A DNA stretch of 64,000 nucleotides, taken from contig NZ_JBDIML010000001.1 in the NCBI RefSeq assembly GCF_039614845.1, positions 1 to 64,000 on the forward strand. The letters are read 5' to 3'. Position 1 is the stretch's first letter; the number at the start of each line of letters is the position of its first letter. The stretch comes from Ornithinibacillus xuwenensis (GTDB lineage Bacteria > Bacillota > Bacilli > Bacillales > Amphibacillaceae). Below, one piece after another: positions 42,948 to 50,824 of the stretch. The notes under the pieces are model-generated. The model saw only the letters and a list, made by a program, of their open reading frames with translations, had not been told where the DNA came from and did not search any database. The position numbers and the translations under genes were made by a program.

Positions 42948-43877
42948 ATGAAACCAGTACAATCTACACTTAAAAAGTGGATGGAAAAGAATGAAAACTT
43001 TAAAGATAACTATAACAAGATTAAAAATGAAGTGTTAAACGATTCAGAGATTAAAGAATTCTTATCGTTGCACCCTAGTTTATCACAGCGTGAAATTGAG
43101 AAAAGCCTAATTAAGCTATATGAGTATAAATCACAATCCAAACAATGTAATCATTGTTCTTCATTTGGTTCTTGCCAAAATATGATTCCAGGTTATTCAC
43201 CGATACTTCGGGTTGAAAATAACGAAATTCATTTAAGTTATGAAAAATGTCATAGTCGTATTATGTATGAAAAAGAACAACAGCAACAAACGCTTATCCA
43301 GAGCTTATATATGCCAAAAGAAATTCTTGAAGCAACAATAGATGGAATTGATAATGATCCAAAGAGAAGTCAGGCAATCCGGGAAATTCTGTCTTTTCTA
43401 GGACAAGTAAAAGATGGAACACCTCAAAAAGGCCTTTATTTTTATGGTCCATTTGGTGTCGGAAAGACCTATTTTCTAGGTGCCGTTGCAAATGCATTGA
43501 AAGAGTATGACATCTCATCCATGTTAATTTACATGCCTGAATTTGTTAGAGAAATTAAATCCTCTATTAAAGATGACTCTATTAATGAGAAGATAGAGTA
43601 CTTCAAAAAAGCAGATGTCTTAATGCTTGATGATATTGGAGCTGAAACGCAATCAGCATGGTTCCGTGATGAAGTTCTTGGCACTATATTACAATATCGC
43701 ATGATGGAGAGATTGCCTGTATTTTTCACTTCCAATTATAGTATGAAACAGCTAGAGGAACAGCTAGCAAAATCTACTCGAGGTGATATTGAGGAGGTTA
43801 AAGCAGGTAGAATATTAGAACGAATAAGACAAGTGAGTTCAGAAGTACCTATTATTGCTGATAACCGAAGAAAATAA
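42948..43877 (+). CDS. dnaI: Primosomal protein DnaI (helicase loader)
   Basis: AAA+ ATPase that loads the replicative helicase. 309 aa: N-terminal zinc-binding helicase-interaction domain (CNHCSSFGSC with a later CH pair, about 65-105), then the AAA+ core with Walker A YGPFGVGKTYF (about 166), Walker B VLMLDDIGAE (about 223), sensor 1 VFFTSNYS. Terminator follows, closing nrdR-dnaB-dnaI. Confidence 0.94.
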   Translation: MKPVQSTLKKWMEKNENFKDNYNKIKNEVLNDSEIKEFLSLHPSLSQREIEKSLIKLYEYKSQSKQCNHCSSFGSCQNMIPGYSPILRVENNEIHLSYEKCHSRIMYEKEQQQQTLIQSLYMPKEILEATIDGIDNDPKRSQAIREILSFLGQVKDGTPQKGLYFYGPFGVGKTYFLGAVANALKEYDISSMLIYMPEFVREIKSSIKDDSINEKIEYFKKADVLMLDDIGAETQSAWFRDEVLGTILQYRMMERLPVFFTSNYSMKQLEEQLAKSTRGDIEEVKAGRILERIRQVSSEVPIIADNRRK

Positions 43878-43883
43878 TGATAA

Positions 43884-43918
43884 AGCCAGTAAAAGATTAT
43901 CTTTTATTGGCTTTTTTA
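43884..43918 (+). terminator. Terminator after dnaI
   Basis: AAAGCCAGTAAAAGAT pairs with ATCTTTTATTGGCTTT (one mismatch/wobble) and is followed by T residues. Confidence 0.85.
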
Positions 43919-44036
43919 ATGGTACTAATTCACACACTATTCCTTTACTAAAGTTACTAGTTTTAATGGATTATACATTTTTTACATACTATGTCCATAT
44001 AATGTAACAGTTTGGTTTGGATGAGGGTGATGTTGG

Positions 44037-44894
44037 TTGCTGGATGTTTATTTTTCTTCGAATAAAGAAGTGATTAGCTTCTGTGAACAATTATTTGTTT
44101 ATAACAAAAAAATTGAATTGCACTGGAAAACAAGTGAAGATTGGGGGAATCATTTACAAATAGAGTTTAATCAAGCGGATAACTTACTAGTCGATTCCAT
44201 CGTAAAATCTATGGTGGATGTATTTGTAGATCATCGATTATCCTCGATGATTCAAAGTATCATAGAAGAATTTTATTATTATACGGATCGAGATGAAATT
44301 GAAAAAATTCTAGAGATAACGCATTGGATATTAGCAGGAGAAGATGATGAGAGTATTCAAGTAAGAAAGCAAAAGGATGATCCAATGCAGCTTCTATATT
44401 CCTTATTTGTGTCCAATGTAAAAAATACGACGACTATTCATTTTGATTCAATCGTGAATTTTCGATTAAAGGTGTTTAAGGACCATCTTGTTAATATGGT
44501 TGGTTTAGCTATCGATGAATTTAAACGTGAGGAAGACCATCAGGAATTTGTTAATATGTTACGAGAATATATTGCGAAGAAAGAACCGAGCTACAATGTA
44601 GTTCATATAGTACAAGGTAATCCATTTGCATTCTTTAAAGCAAATGGGAAACGTTTTACAAGAATGGAATTAAGGATGATTATGCAGAAGGAGCCTTTAT
44701 ACATTGTAGGACTCGATGACGATGAACTTAATCTAGCCCCTTTAGTTTCAATGGCGCCAAAGAAGATTAAGATTTATGGTGATCATCCTTCAGAACCAAA
44801 AACATTAACAGTCATAAATGTTTTTCAGGAGAGAGTTGATTTCGAACCATATAATAAATTTCCTTTTCCATATTATTTAAAAAATGACGAATAG
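44037..44894 (+). CDS. ytxC: Sporulation protein YtxC
   Basis: A 285-aa soluble protein of the YtxC family, found only in spore formers; biochemical role unknown. The start is TTG 44037 behind GAGGGTGATG; an ATG at 44030 is in another frame. A CATACTAT at 43985-43992 resembles a SigE -10 (one mismatch), but the -35 is weak. Position between dnaI and thrS is the same as in B. subtilis. Confidence 0.85.
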   Translation: MLDVYFSSNKEVISFCEQLFVYNKKIELHWKTSEDWGNHLQIEFNQADNLLVDSIVKSMVDVFVDHRLSSMIQSIIEEFYYYTDRDEIEKILEITHWILAGEDDESIQVRKQKDDPMQLLYSLFVSNVKNTTTIHFDSIVNFRLKVFKDHLVNMVGLAIDEFKREEDHQEFVNMLREYIAKKEPSYNVVHIVQGNPFAFFKANGKRFTRMELRMIMQKEPLYIVGLDDDELNLAPLVSMAPKKIKIYGDHPSEPKTLTVINVFQERVDFEPYNKFPFPYYLKNDE

Positions 44895-44897
44895 GAC

Positions 44898-44926
44898 TTG
44901 ATTATCAAAACGACTAGCGTTATAAT
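44898..44926 (+). promoter_or_regulatory. thrS promoter
   Basis: TTGATT at 44898-44903, a 17-nt spacer and TATAAT at 44921-44926. It begins at the end of ytxC and drives the T-box leader. Confidence 0.75.
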
Positions 44927-44932
44927 TTGTTT

Positions 44933-45199
44933 TATATTCATTTATAGTTTAAATCAGTAAAGATAAGGACAAGGTCATTTGACAACTGTTCTGGCAAGAG
45001 AGGGAAGCCATCGGCTGAAAGCTTCCTCAGGCAGCCAAATGATTACCACCTTTGAACTCTGCTTTTGAAATCTAGTAGATGGCAGCGTATATCTGCGTTA
45101 AAGATTTAAAGCCGTAATTGTTTTACGGGAAATAGGGTGGAACCACGTGACAAACGCTCGTCCCTTTGCATATTTGCAGAGGGGTGGGCGTTTTTTAAT
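44933..45199 (+). ncRNA. Threonyl T-box leader of thrS
   Basis: A tRNA-sensing leader. The T-box itself, AGGGTGGAACCACG, is at 45134-45147; Stem I elements lie at about 44965-45060, with specifier codon ACC (Thr) at 45045-45047 (a second ACC follows directly). The terminator (AAACGCTCGTCCC...GGGTGGGCGTTTTTT, about 45152-45197) forms when tRNA-Thr is charged; uncharged tRNA pairs with the T-box bulge and lets thrS be transcribed. Confidence 0.95.
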
Positions 45200-45230
45200 G
45201 TTTTATAATATGGATAAAGGAGTGTAACAA

Positions 45231-47180
45231 ATGGCAGAAATCACAATTGTATTTCCAGATGGAGCAAGTAAACAATTTCCACAAGGAACAACTGGAGAAG
45301 ATATAGCAGGATCAATTTCTCCTGGTCTTAGAAAGCAAGCTTTAGCGATTAAATTAGATGGAAAGCAATATGACTTAAAGCGTGAATTAGATCATGGTGG
45401 AGCAATTGAAATCATTACCTATAAGAATCAAGAAGGTATTGAGGTTGCACGTCACTCAACTGCACATTTAATGGCCCAAGCGATAAAGCGCCTATATAAA
45501 GATGTTAAATTTGGTGTTGGCCCTGTTATCGAGGAAGGTTTTTACTATGATTTTGATATGGAAGAAAAAATCACGCCAGAAGACCTTCCGAAGATTGAAA
45601 AAGAAATGAAGCGGATTGTAGATGAAAATTTACAAATTGAACGAGTGGAAGTTTCACGGGACCAAGCCAAGAAAATGTTTGATGAAATCGGTGATGATTT
45701 AAAGCTTGAATTAATCGATGCAATTCCTGAAAACGAACAGGTTACGATTTATAAACAAGGAGAATTCTTCGATTTATGCCGTGGCGTCCATGTGCCATCA
45801 ACAAGTAAGCTAAAGGCTTTTAAATTACTAAGTATATCAGGTGCTTATTGGCGTGGTGATAGTAACAACAAACAGCTACAGCGGATTTATGGAACTGCTT
45901 TTGAAAAGCCGGCTCAGGTTGAAGAATATCTACAAATTCTTGAAGAGCGTAAAGAACGCGATCACCGCAAGCTAGGAAAAGAACTCGATATCTTTACAAT
46001 CAATCAAAAGGTTGGTCAAGGATTACCGCTATGGTTACCGAAGGGTGCAACGATTCGCCGCCAAATTGAACGTTATATTGTAGATATAGAGGAACGTCTA
46101 GGTTATAACCATGTGTATACACCAGTACTAGCTAATGTTGATTTATATAAAACTAGTGGACACTGGGATCACTATCAGGAAGATATGTTTCCTGTAATGG
46201 AAATGGATAATGAGGAATTAGTACTTCGACCAATGAACTGTCCACATCACATGATGGTATTTAAAAATCAATTATGGAGCTACCGTAATCTTCCAGTTCG
46301 TATTGCGGAGCTAGGAACGATGCATCGATATGAAATGTCTGGTGCACTAGCAGGATTACAGCGTGTTAGAGCTATGACATTAAATGATGCCCATATTTTT
46401 GCACGTCCAGATCAATTGAAGGAAGAATTTATTCGAGTTGTGGAATTAATTCAACATGTGTACAAAGATTTTGGTATTGAGGATTATTATTTCCGCTTAT
46501 CCTATCGGGATCCTGAGGACAAAGAAAAGTATATTGATGATGATGAAATGTGGGAAAGAACACAGGGTATCTTAAAAGAAACAATGGAAGAAATGAACGT
46601 AGAGTATTTTGAAGCAGAAGGTGAGGCTGCATTCTACGGTCCAAAATTAGACGTTCAGGTTAAGACTGCTTTAGGTAAAGATGAAACATTATCGACTGTC
46701 CAAATTGATGTGCTTCTTCCAGAACGGTTTGAGCTTTCTTACATCGGGGAAGATGGTAAAGAGCATCGCCCTGTTGTCATTCACCGAGGTGTTGTTTCAA
46801 CAATGGAACGATTTGTTGCATTCTTATTGGAAGAATATAAGGGAGCTTTTCCTACTTGGCTGGCACCAGTTCAGGCTAAGGTTATTCCGGTATCACCACA
46901 AGTTCATTTGGATTATGCGAAATCTGTTGCTGAGAAGTTGCAACTGCAAGGAATTCGTGTACAAGTGGACGAACGTGATGAGAAGATTGGCTATAAGATA
47001 AGAGAAGCACAAACTGAGAAAATCCCGTTTGCGCTTGTCGTTGGGGATAATGAAATTGCAGATAATGCTGTTAATGTAAGAAGATATGGCGAACAAAACT
47101 CCGAAACAATCGCTTATGAAGACTTTGAAAAAATGATAAAAGAAGAAGTTGATTCTAAAGTATTACGTAAAAAGAAGTAA
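45231..47180 (+). CDS. thrS: Threonyl-tRNA synthetase
   Basis: Class II aminoacyl-tRNA synthetase. 649 aa: TGS domain (1-63), second additional (editing) domain with HSTAHLMAQA (His pair, about 73-77) and the GEFFDLCRGVHV motif, catalytic core with NCPHHMMVF, motif 2 RIAELGTMHRYE and motif 3 HRGVVSTMERF, and the anticodon-binding domain from about 545. AAGGAGTG precedes ATG 45231. Controlled by the upstream T-box. Confidence 0.97.
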   Translation: MAEITIVFPDGASKQFPQGTTGEDIAGSISPGLRKQALAIKLDGKQYDLKRELDHGGAIEIITYKNQEGIEVARHSTAHLMAQAIKRLYKDVKFGVGPVIEEGFYYDFDMEEKITPEDLPKIEKEMKRIVDENLQIERVEVSRDQAKKMFDEIGDDLKLELIDAIPENEQVTIYKQGEFFDLCRGVHVPSTSKLKAFKLLSISGAYWRGDSNNKQLQRIYGTAFEKPAQVEEYLQILEERKERDHRKLGKELDIFTINQKVGQGLPLWLPKGATIRRQIERYIVDIEERLGYNHVYTPVLANVDLYKTSGHWDHYQEDMFPVMEMDNEELVLRPMNCPHHMMVFKNQLWSYRNLPVRIAELGTMHRYEMSGALAGLQRVRAMTLNDAHIFARPDQLKEEFIRVVELIQHVYKDFGIEDYYFRLSYRDPEDKEKYIDDDEMWERTQGILKETMEEMNVEYFEAEGEAAFYGPKLDVQVKTALGKDETLSTVQIDVLLPERFELSYIGEDGKEHRPVVIHRGVVSTMERFVAFLLEEYKGAFPTWLAPVQAKVIPVSPQVHLDYAKSVAEKLQLQGIRVQVDERDEKIGYKIREAQTEKIPFALVVGDNEIADNAVNVRRYGEQNSETIAYEDFEKMIKEEVDSKVLRKKK

Positions 47181-47245
47181 GCTCTAATGGTATACTAGGC
47201 TTTTCAAAATAGGATAAGTAGTGTATACTAAAGATGTAAAAAGGG

Positions 47246-47275
47246 TTGACACTTTATTCAATTGTATGCTATTGT
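47246..47275 (+). promoter_or_regulatory. infC operon promoter
   Basis: A consensus TTGACA at 47246-47251 and TATTGT at 47270-47275 (18-nt spacer). It initiates the L20 leader. Confidence 0.6.
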
Positions 47276-47283
47276 ATAAAAGT

Positions 47284-47420
47284 TGAATAAAATTGAATGA
47301 TCTTAAGACAAGTAGAAGCACCCGCTTCTCACCTGATCAACGCATGAGCAGTTGGCTGGTTAAACATCTTTATTTGAAGACTAAAGACGTGTGGGTGCAT
47401 TTATGTGCCCGCATTTTTTG
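47284..47420 (+). ncRNA. Ribosomal protein L20 leader (autoregulatory) of infC-rpmI-rplT
   Basis: The region holds the conserved L20-leader segment AGTAGAAGC...GCTTCTCACCTGAT and later GGTTAAACAT...AAGACTAAAG that mimics the L20 binding site of 23S rRNA. It ends in a GTGGGTGCA/TGTGCCCGC stem with T-run (47391-47420). Excess L20 is known to stabilise the terminated form in Bacillus. Confidence 0.85.
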
Positions 47421-47479
47421 TTTGATATGAACTTGTCAATGATGGATCAGACCCAAAAATTATTTGGAGGTGGCTGGCT

Positions 47480-47995
47480 ATTAGCAAAGATATGAACGTT
47501 AATGAAAAAATTCGTGCGAAAGAAGTACGACTGATTGATTCAAATGGTGATCAGCTTGGTGTGAAATCACGTCAAGAGGCATTGGAATTAGCACAAAAAC
47601 AAAACTTAGATTTAGTTTTAGTTGCTCCAAACGCAAAACCGCCTGTATGTAGAATCATGAACTATGGTAAGTACCGTTACGAGCAACAAAAGAAAGAAAA
47701 AGAAGCTCGTAAAAATCAAAAAGTTATTAACGTAAAAGAAGTTCGCTTTACACCTGGAATTGGCGATCATGATTTTAATACGAAATTAAAAAATGCTCGT
47801 AAATTCTTAGAAAAAGGCGACAAGGTAAAGGCTGCAGTCCGTTTCCGTGGACGCGCAATTACACACAAGGAGCTTGGCCAAGAGGTATTAGATCGCTTTG
47901 CTAAAGAAGTAAAAGATATTGCAACTGTTGAATCTAAACCGAAGATGGAAGGTCGTAACATGTTTATGATGCTTGCTCCAATTACTGAAAAATAA
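47480..47995 (+). CDS. infC: Translation initiation factor IF-3, ATT start codon
   Basis: Binds the 30S subunit and monitors start codon selection. 171 aa: N-domain (INEKIRAKEVRL-like NVNEKIRAKEVRLI), basic linker, C-domain with APKMEGRNMFMML-like KPKMEGRNMFMM. The true start is judged to be ATT at 47480, six bases after GGAGGTGG (47466-47473), giving MSKDMNVNEKIR, equal to the B. subtilis N-terminus pattern SKDFIINEQIR. The ATG at 47492 has no ribosome site of its own. Rare ATT/ATA starts in infC allow IF-3 to repress its own synthesis. Confidence 0.93.
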   Translation: MSKDMNVNEKIRAKEVRLIDSNGDQLGVKSRQEALELAQKQNLDLVLVAPNAKPPVCRIMNYGKYRYEQQKKEKEARKNQKVINVKEVRFTPGIGDHDFNTKLKNARKFLEKGDKVKAAVRFRGRAITHKELGQEVLDRFAKEVKDIATVESKPKMEGRNMFMMLAPITEK

Positions 47996-48004
47996 AGTGA
48001 ATCT

Positions 48005-48037
48005 TCAATCAGCTGGGGAGTTTTCCCCATTGATTGA
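48005..48037 (+). other. Stem-loop between infC and rpmI
   Basis: TCAATCA (48005-48011) pairs with TGATTGA (48031-48037) and TGGGGA with TCCCCA inside, with a small asymmetric bulge and a short loop. No T-run follows, so it is unlikely to be a strong terminator; it may be a processing or stability element of the operon mRNA. Confidence 0.6.
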
Positions 48038-48089
48038 TAGGTACTCCGAAAAAATAATAAACGATTGAGCATTCGAGGAGGAAATCAAC

Positions 48090-48284
48090 ATGCCAAAAAT
48101 GAAAACCCACAAAGGTTCTCAAAAACGTTTTAAGAGAACTGGTTCTGGAAAAGTAAAAAGATCACATGCTTTCACAAGCCATATGTTCGCACATAAATCT
48201 CAAAAGCAAAAACGTAAATTACGTAAAGGTACTCTAGTATCTTCTGGAGATTACAAGCGCATCAAAGCAATGCTTCCTAAATAA
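48090..48284 (+). CDS. rpmI: Large ribosomal subunit protein L35
   Basis: A 64-aa very basic protein, PKMKTHKGSQKRFKRTGSGK opening and KRIKAMLPK end, the full L35 pattern. GAGGAGG precedes ATG 48090. Second gene of infC-rpmI-rplT. Confidence 0.97.
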   Translation: MPKMKTHKGSQKRFKRTGSGKVKRSHAFTSHMFAHKSQKQKRKLRKGTLVSSGDYKRIKAMLPK

Positions 48285-48371
48285 TAGTGACATTGCGGGA
48301 TTAGCTATTTTTACACAACATTCTAAAACTAAATGGATATACAATTGGATTTGTATTAGGAGGGAATTATT

Positions 48372-48731
48372 ATGCCACGTGTTAAAGGTGGAACAGTTAC
48401 GCGCGCACGTCGTAAACGCGTACTTAAGTTAGCTAAAGGTTATTATGGTTCGAAGAGAACGTTATTTAAAACTGCAAAACAACAAGTAATGAAATCAGGT
48501 CAGTATGCATATCGTGACCGTAAACAGAAAAAACGTGAATTCCGTAAGCTTTGGATCGCACGTATTAATGCTGCAGCTCGTATAAATGATCTTTCATATA
48601 ATAAATTAATGCATGGTTTGAAATTAGCAGGTATTGAAATCAACCGTAAAATGTTGTCAGATCTTGCTATTAATGATGAACAAGCTTTTGCACAATTAGC
48701 TGATAAAGCTAAAGCTGCATTAAATAACTAA
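48372..48731 (+). CDS. rplT: Large ribosomal subunit protein L20
   Basis: 119 aa, basic N-terminal extension PRVKGGTVTRARRKRVLKLA and globular domain with LWIARINAAAR. An early 23S assembly protein that also represses its own operon through the L20 leader. AGGAGGG lies before ATG 48372. Confidence 0.97.
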   Translation: MPRVKGGTVTRARRKRVLKLAKGYYGSKRTLFKTAKQQVMKSGQYAYRDRKQKKREFRKLWIARINAAARINDLSYNKLMHGLKLAGIEINRKMLSDLAINDEQAFAQLADKAKAALNN

Positions 48732-48737
48732 TTATTT

Positions 48738-48771
48738 ATAACCAAATCAGTTCAGCTGATTTGGTTATTTT
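48738..48771 (+). terminator. Terminator after rplT
   Basis: ATAACCAAATCAG pairs with CTGATTTGGTTAT across 5 nt, followed by a short T-run. Confidence 0.8.
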
Positions 48772-48796
48772 CATGAAGAGAAGAGGTAGTTGTCAA

Positions 48797-49069
48797 TTGA
48801 ACGGTTTAATGGAGTTACTATTTTACATAGGCTTTGCAAATTTGCTAGGCTTTGCGTTAATGGGAATTGATAAGAGAAAAGCTGAGCGTAATAAATGGCG
48901 CATACCAGAGCGTACGTTATGGGGAGTGGCGATTTTAGGTGGGGCCATCGGTTCCTATTTTGGTATGAAAGTCTTTCGGCATAAAACAAAACACCAATCT
49001 TTTCGAATTGGCATGCCATTATTAATCCTAATTCACGCTGCTTTAATTGGATATTTTTTCATGTCATAA
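48797..49069 (+). CDS. ysdA: DUF1294 membrane protein YsdA
   Basis: A 90-aa protein with two or three hydrophobic segments (about 5-20, 42-60, 72-88) and the DUF1294 motif DKRKAERNKWRIPE followed by LGGAIGSYFGMKVFRHKTKH. Function unknown. Start uncertain: TTG 48797 (behind AGAGGT) and ATG 48809 are both possible; the longest frame starts inside the rplT terminator and is rejected. Follows rplT as in B. subtilis. Confidence 0.8.
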   Translation: MNGLMELLFYIGFANLLGFALMGIDKRKAERNKWRIPERTLWGVAILGGAIGSYFGMKVFRHKTKHQSFRIGMPLLILIHAALIGYFFMS

Positions 49070-49170
49070 TAGCTCGTCTCTTGTCATATACATTTTAAGG
49101 ACGAAACAAAAAAGTGTAGTTACTAAGATAAATGGCTCTTGAAATATCTGCAATTAGAAGGAGGCAGCTT

Positions 49171-49743
49171 ATGGAGCTCTTTGGGAACTATATAATGGCA
49201 TTCATTCAGACGGGAGGATTCTTTGCACCATTATTATTTATTAGTGTTCATTTGCTCCGGCCATTATTCTTTTTGCCAGTAGTATTTATTTGTGTATCCG
49301 GAGGGATCATTTTTGGTGTATTTGCAGGTACTATCTATTCGATTATTGGAATTACGTTATCAAGCATAATATTTTATTTTGTCATCCGATGGTTGCCAAA
49401 AACATTTGAACGCTTTACCCGTATGAAACAAAAGTTAATTGGACGGCATACTGAGTTAACCACTACGCAAATAACGCTTTTAAGGCTTATTCCTTTTATA
49501 CATTTTCACTTATTATCGATTTGTTTAATGGAGATTACATCGAGCTTTAAAGAATATACAAAATCGTCGCTGTTAACCAATATACCTCTAGCAATTGTTT
49601 ATACGTCAATCGGTCAATGGCTATCCAGCTTATCCCCAATACACATCCTCTTTTCATTAACGGCTTTACTTCTATTGATATATTCACTACGACGGAAAGA
49701 AATTATTATTAAGTGGGAAGACTTTTTCCAAACGAGTACGTAA
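49171..49743 (+). CDS. VTT-domain (DedA/TVP38/TMEM64) membrane protein
   Basis: A 190-aa polytopic protein with about five helices. The VTT core is visible as LLRPLFFLPVVFICVSGGIIFG and LLRLIPFIHFHL, with the re-entrant loop pattern of the family. Bacterial members are linked to lipid scrambling/flipping and envelope homeostasis, but no specific substrate can be given. AAGGAGG six bases upstream sets ATG 49171; an earlier in-frame ATG at 49132 has no site. It may correspond to ytxB-like proteins, not certain. Confidence 0.8.
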   Translation: MELFGNYIMAFIQTGGFFAPLLFISVHLLRPLFFLPVVFICVSGGIIFGVFAGTIYSIIGITLSSIIFYFVIRWLPKTFERFTRMKQKLIGRHTELTTTQITLLRLIPFIHFHLLSICLMEITSSFKEYTKSSLLTNIPLAIVYTSIGQWLSSLSPIHILFSLTALLLLIYSLRRKEIIIKWEDFFQTST

Positions 49744-49782
49744 AGAAGCTCATCTATGTATACCATAGATGAGCTTTTTTAC
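49744..49782. terminator. Bidirectional terminator between VTT gene and ysdB
   Basis: AAGCTCATCTATG pairs with CATAGATGAGCTT over 5 nt with T-rich flanks on both strands; it serves the two convergent genes. Confidence 0.88.
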
Positions 49783-50174
49783 GTATGGGTTAACAATAAC
49801 TTATTAATTGGATGCTTCCAGTTAATTTTGGCATGTGGATACCTGATTAATAGTTCCTTTTCTAAGAAATAGATATCATCCCTTGACAATCCTTGTAGTT
49901 CTAATGAATTGACTACCGTAACGTGAATATCGATAATCTCAAATGAGTTATCTGTAGTACCTACATATTTTTCACCGACAAATTGACATCCTTTATAAAC
50001 AAATTGAATATTTTTCTTGCTATTACTGGGCTCATCAATAAAATAGAAGCCACTTGAATCCTTTGCATGCTGCAAGAGTCTTTGAGGATTGCGAAAGTAT
50101 TGTATAATAGAATACGTAAGCAATAGTACTGCAGCAATGATAAGGATGCGAAATAAGATTACAATCACTACCAT
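49779..50174 (-). CDS. ysdB: SigW pathway protein YsdB
   Basis: A 131-aa protein with one N-terminal membrane helix (about 3-22) and a soluble alpha-beta domain. It matches YsdB, named in Bacillus for its link to the SigW response. GGGAG is close before ATG 50174; a GTG two codons in is better spaced and possible. A SigW-type promoter lies upstream on the same strand. Biochemical role unknown. Confidence 0.85.
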   Translation of the reverse strand: MVVIVILFRILIIAAVLLLTYSIIQYFRNPQRLLQHAKDSSGFYFIDEPSNSKKNIQFVYKGCQFVGEKYVGTTDNSFEIIDIHVTVVNSLELQGLSRDDIYFLEKELLIRYPHAKINWKHPINKLLLTHT

Positions 50175-50206
50175 CGTCTCCCTGGTATTTTGTTATTATC
50201 ATCCAA

Positions 50207-50233
50207 TACGTATTAGTATGATACAAGGTTTCA
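50207..50233 (-). promoter_or_regulatory. SigW-type promoter of ysdB
   Basis: On the minus strand: TGAAAC (50233-50228), 17-nt spacer, CGTA (50210-50207). One base longer in spacing than the pspA promoter but otherwise consensus. ysdB is a known SigW-regulon gene in B. subtilis. Confidence 0.75.
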
Positions 50234-50278
50234 TAATTTTTATGAAAAATTTTATAAAAAACGAAAAGAGGTAATGAT

Positions 50279-50764
50279 ATGGACTGGAAATCACTATTTT
50301 CCATGCAGAAACAACTGGATACATATATTGAAGAAAATCATAATCTATCGGAAAAGGACTTATTTGAGGATAAATATCTAGCCTTATTAGTAGAACTAGG
50401 AGAGCTAGCAAATGAAACTAGATGCTTTAAATTTTGGAGTAATAAGAAACGAGGCGATTCCCAGACTATATTAGAAGAATTTGTAGATGGTATTCATTTT
50501 ATCTTATCCTTAGGTATTGAAAAGGGACTTAGATTTGAGGCAGAAACAGTTAAGCAGTCGAATAAATTGGAAACAGAACTCTTTAATACGGTATTTGAAA
50601 ACGGTGTTGTGTTTAAAAATCAACCAATTCAGCCAAACTATAACCGCTTATTTCAAAGCTATTTAGAATTAGGACTAAAGCTAGGCTTCCAAGAAGCAGA
50701 TGTAAGACAGGCATATATAAAAAAGAATGAAGTAAATTATGAACGACAAAATCAAGGGTATTAA
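50279..50764 (+). CDS. Dimeric dUTPase, all-alpha NTP pyrophosphatase superfamily
   Basis: Hydrolyses dUTP to dUMP and pyrophosphate. 161 aa, all helical, with the metal-binding pattern LLVELGELANETRCFKFW (ExxE) and EEFVDGIHFILS (ExxD) of the MazG-like dUTPase group, unrelated to the trimeric dUTPase. AGAGGT lies upstream of ATG 50279. It stands between ysdB (divergent) and ysdC. Confidence 0.85.
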   Translation: MDWKSLFSMQKQLDTYIEENHNLSEKDLFEDKYLALLVELGELANETRCFKFWSNKKRGDSQTILEEFVDGIHFILSLGIEKGLRFEAETVKQSNKLETELFNTVFENGVVFKNQPIQPNYNRLFQSYLELGLKLGFQEADVRQAYIKKNEVNYERQNQGY

Positions 50765-50824
50765 TATCCTTATTTTAAATTTCGCGTTATACTAAATAAA
50801 GAAATAATTTTGGGAGGTATACAT

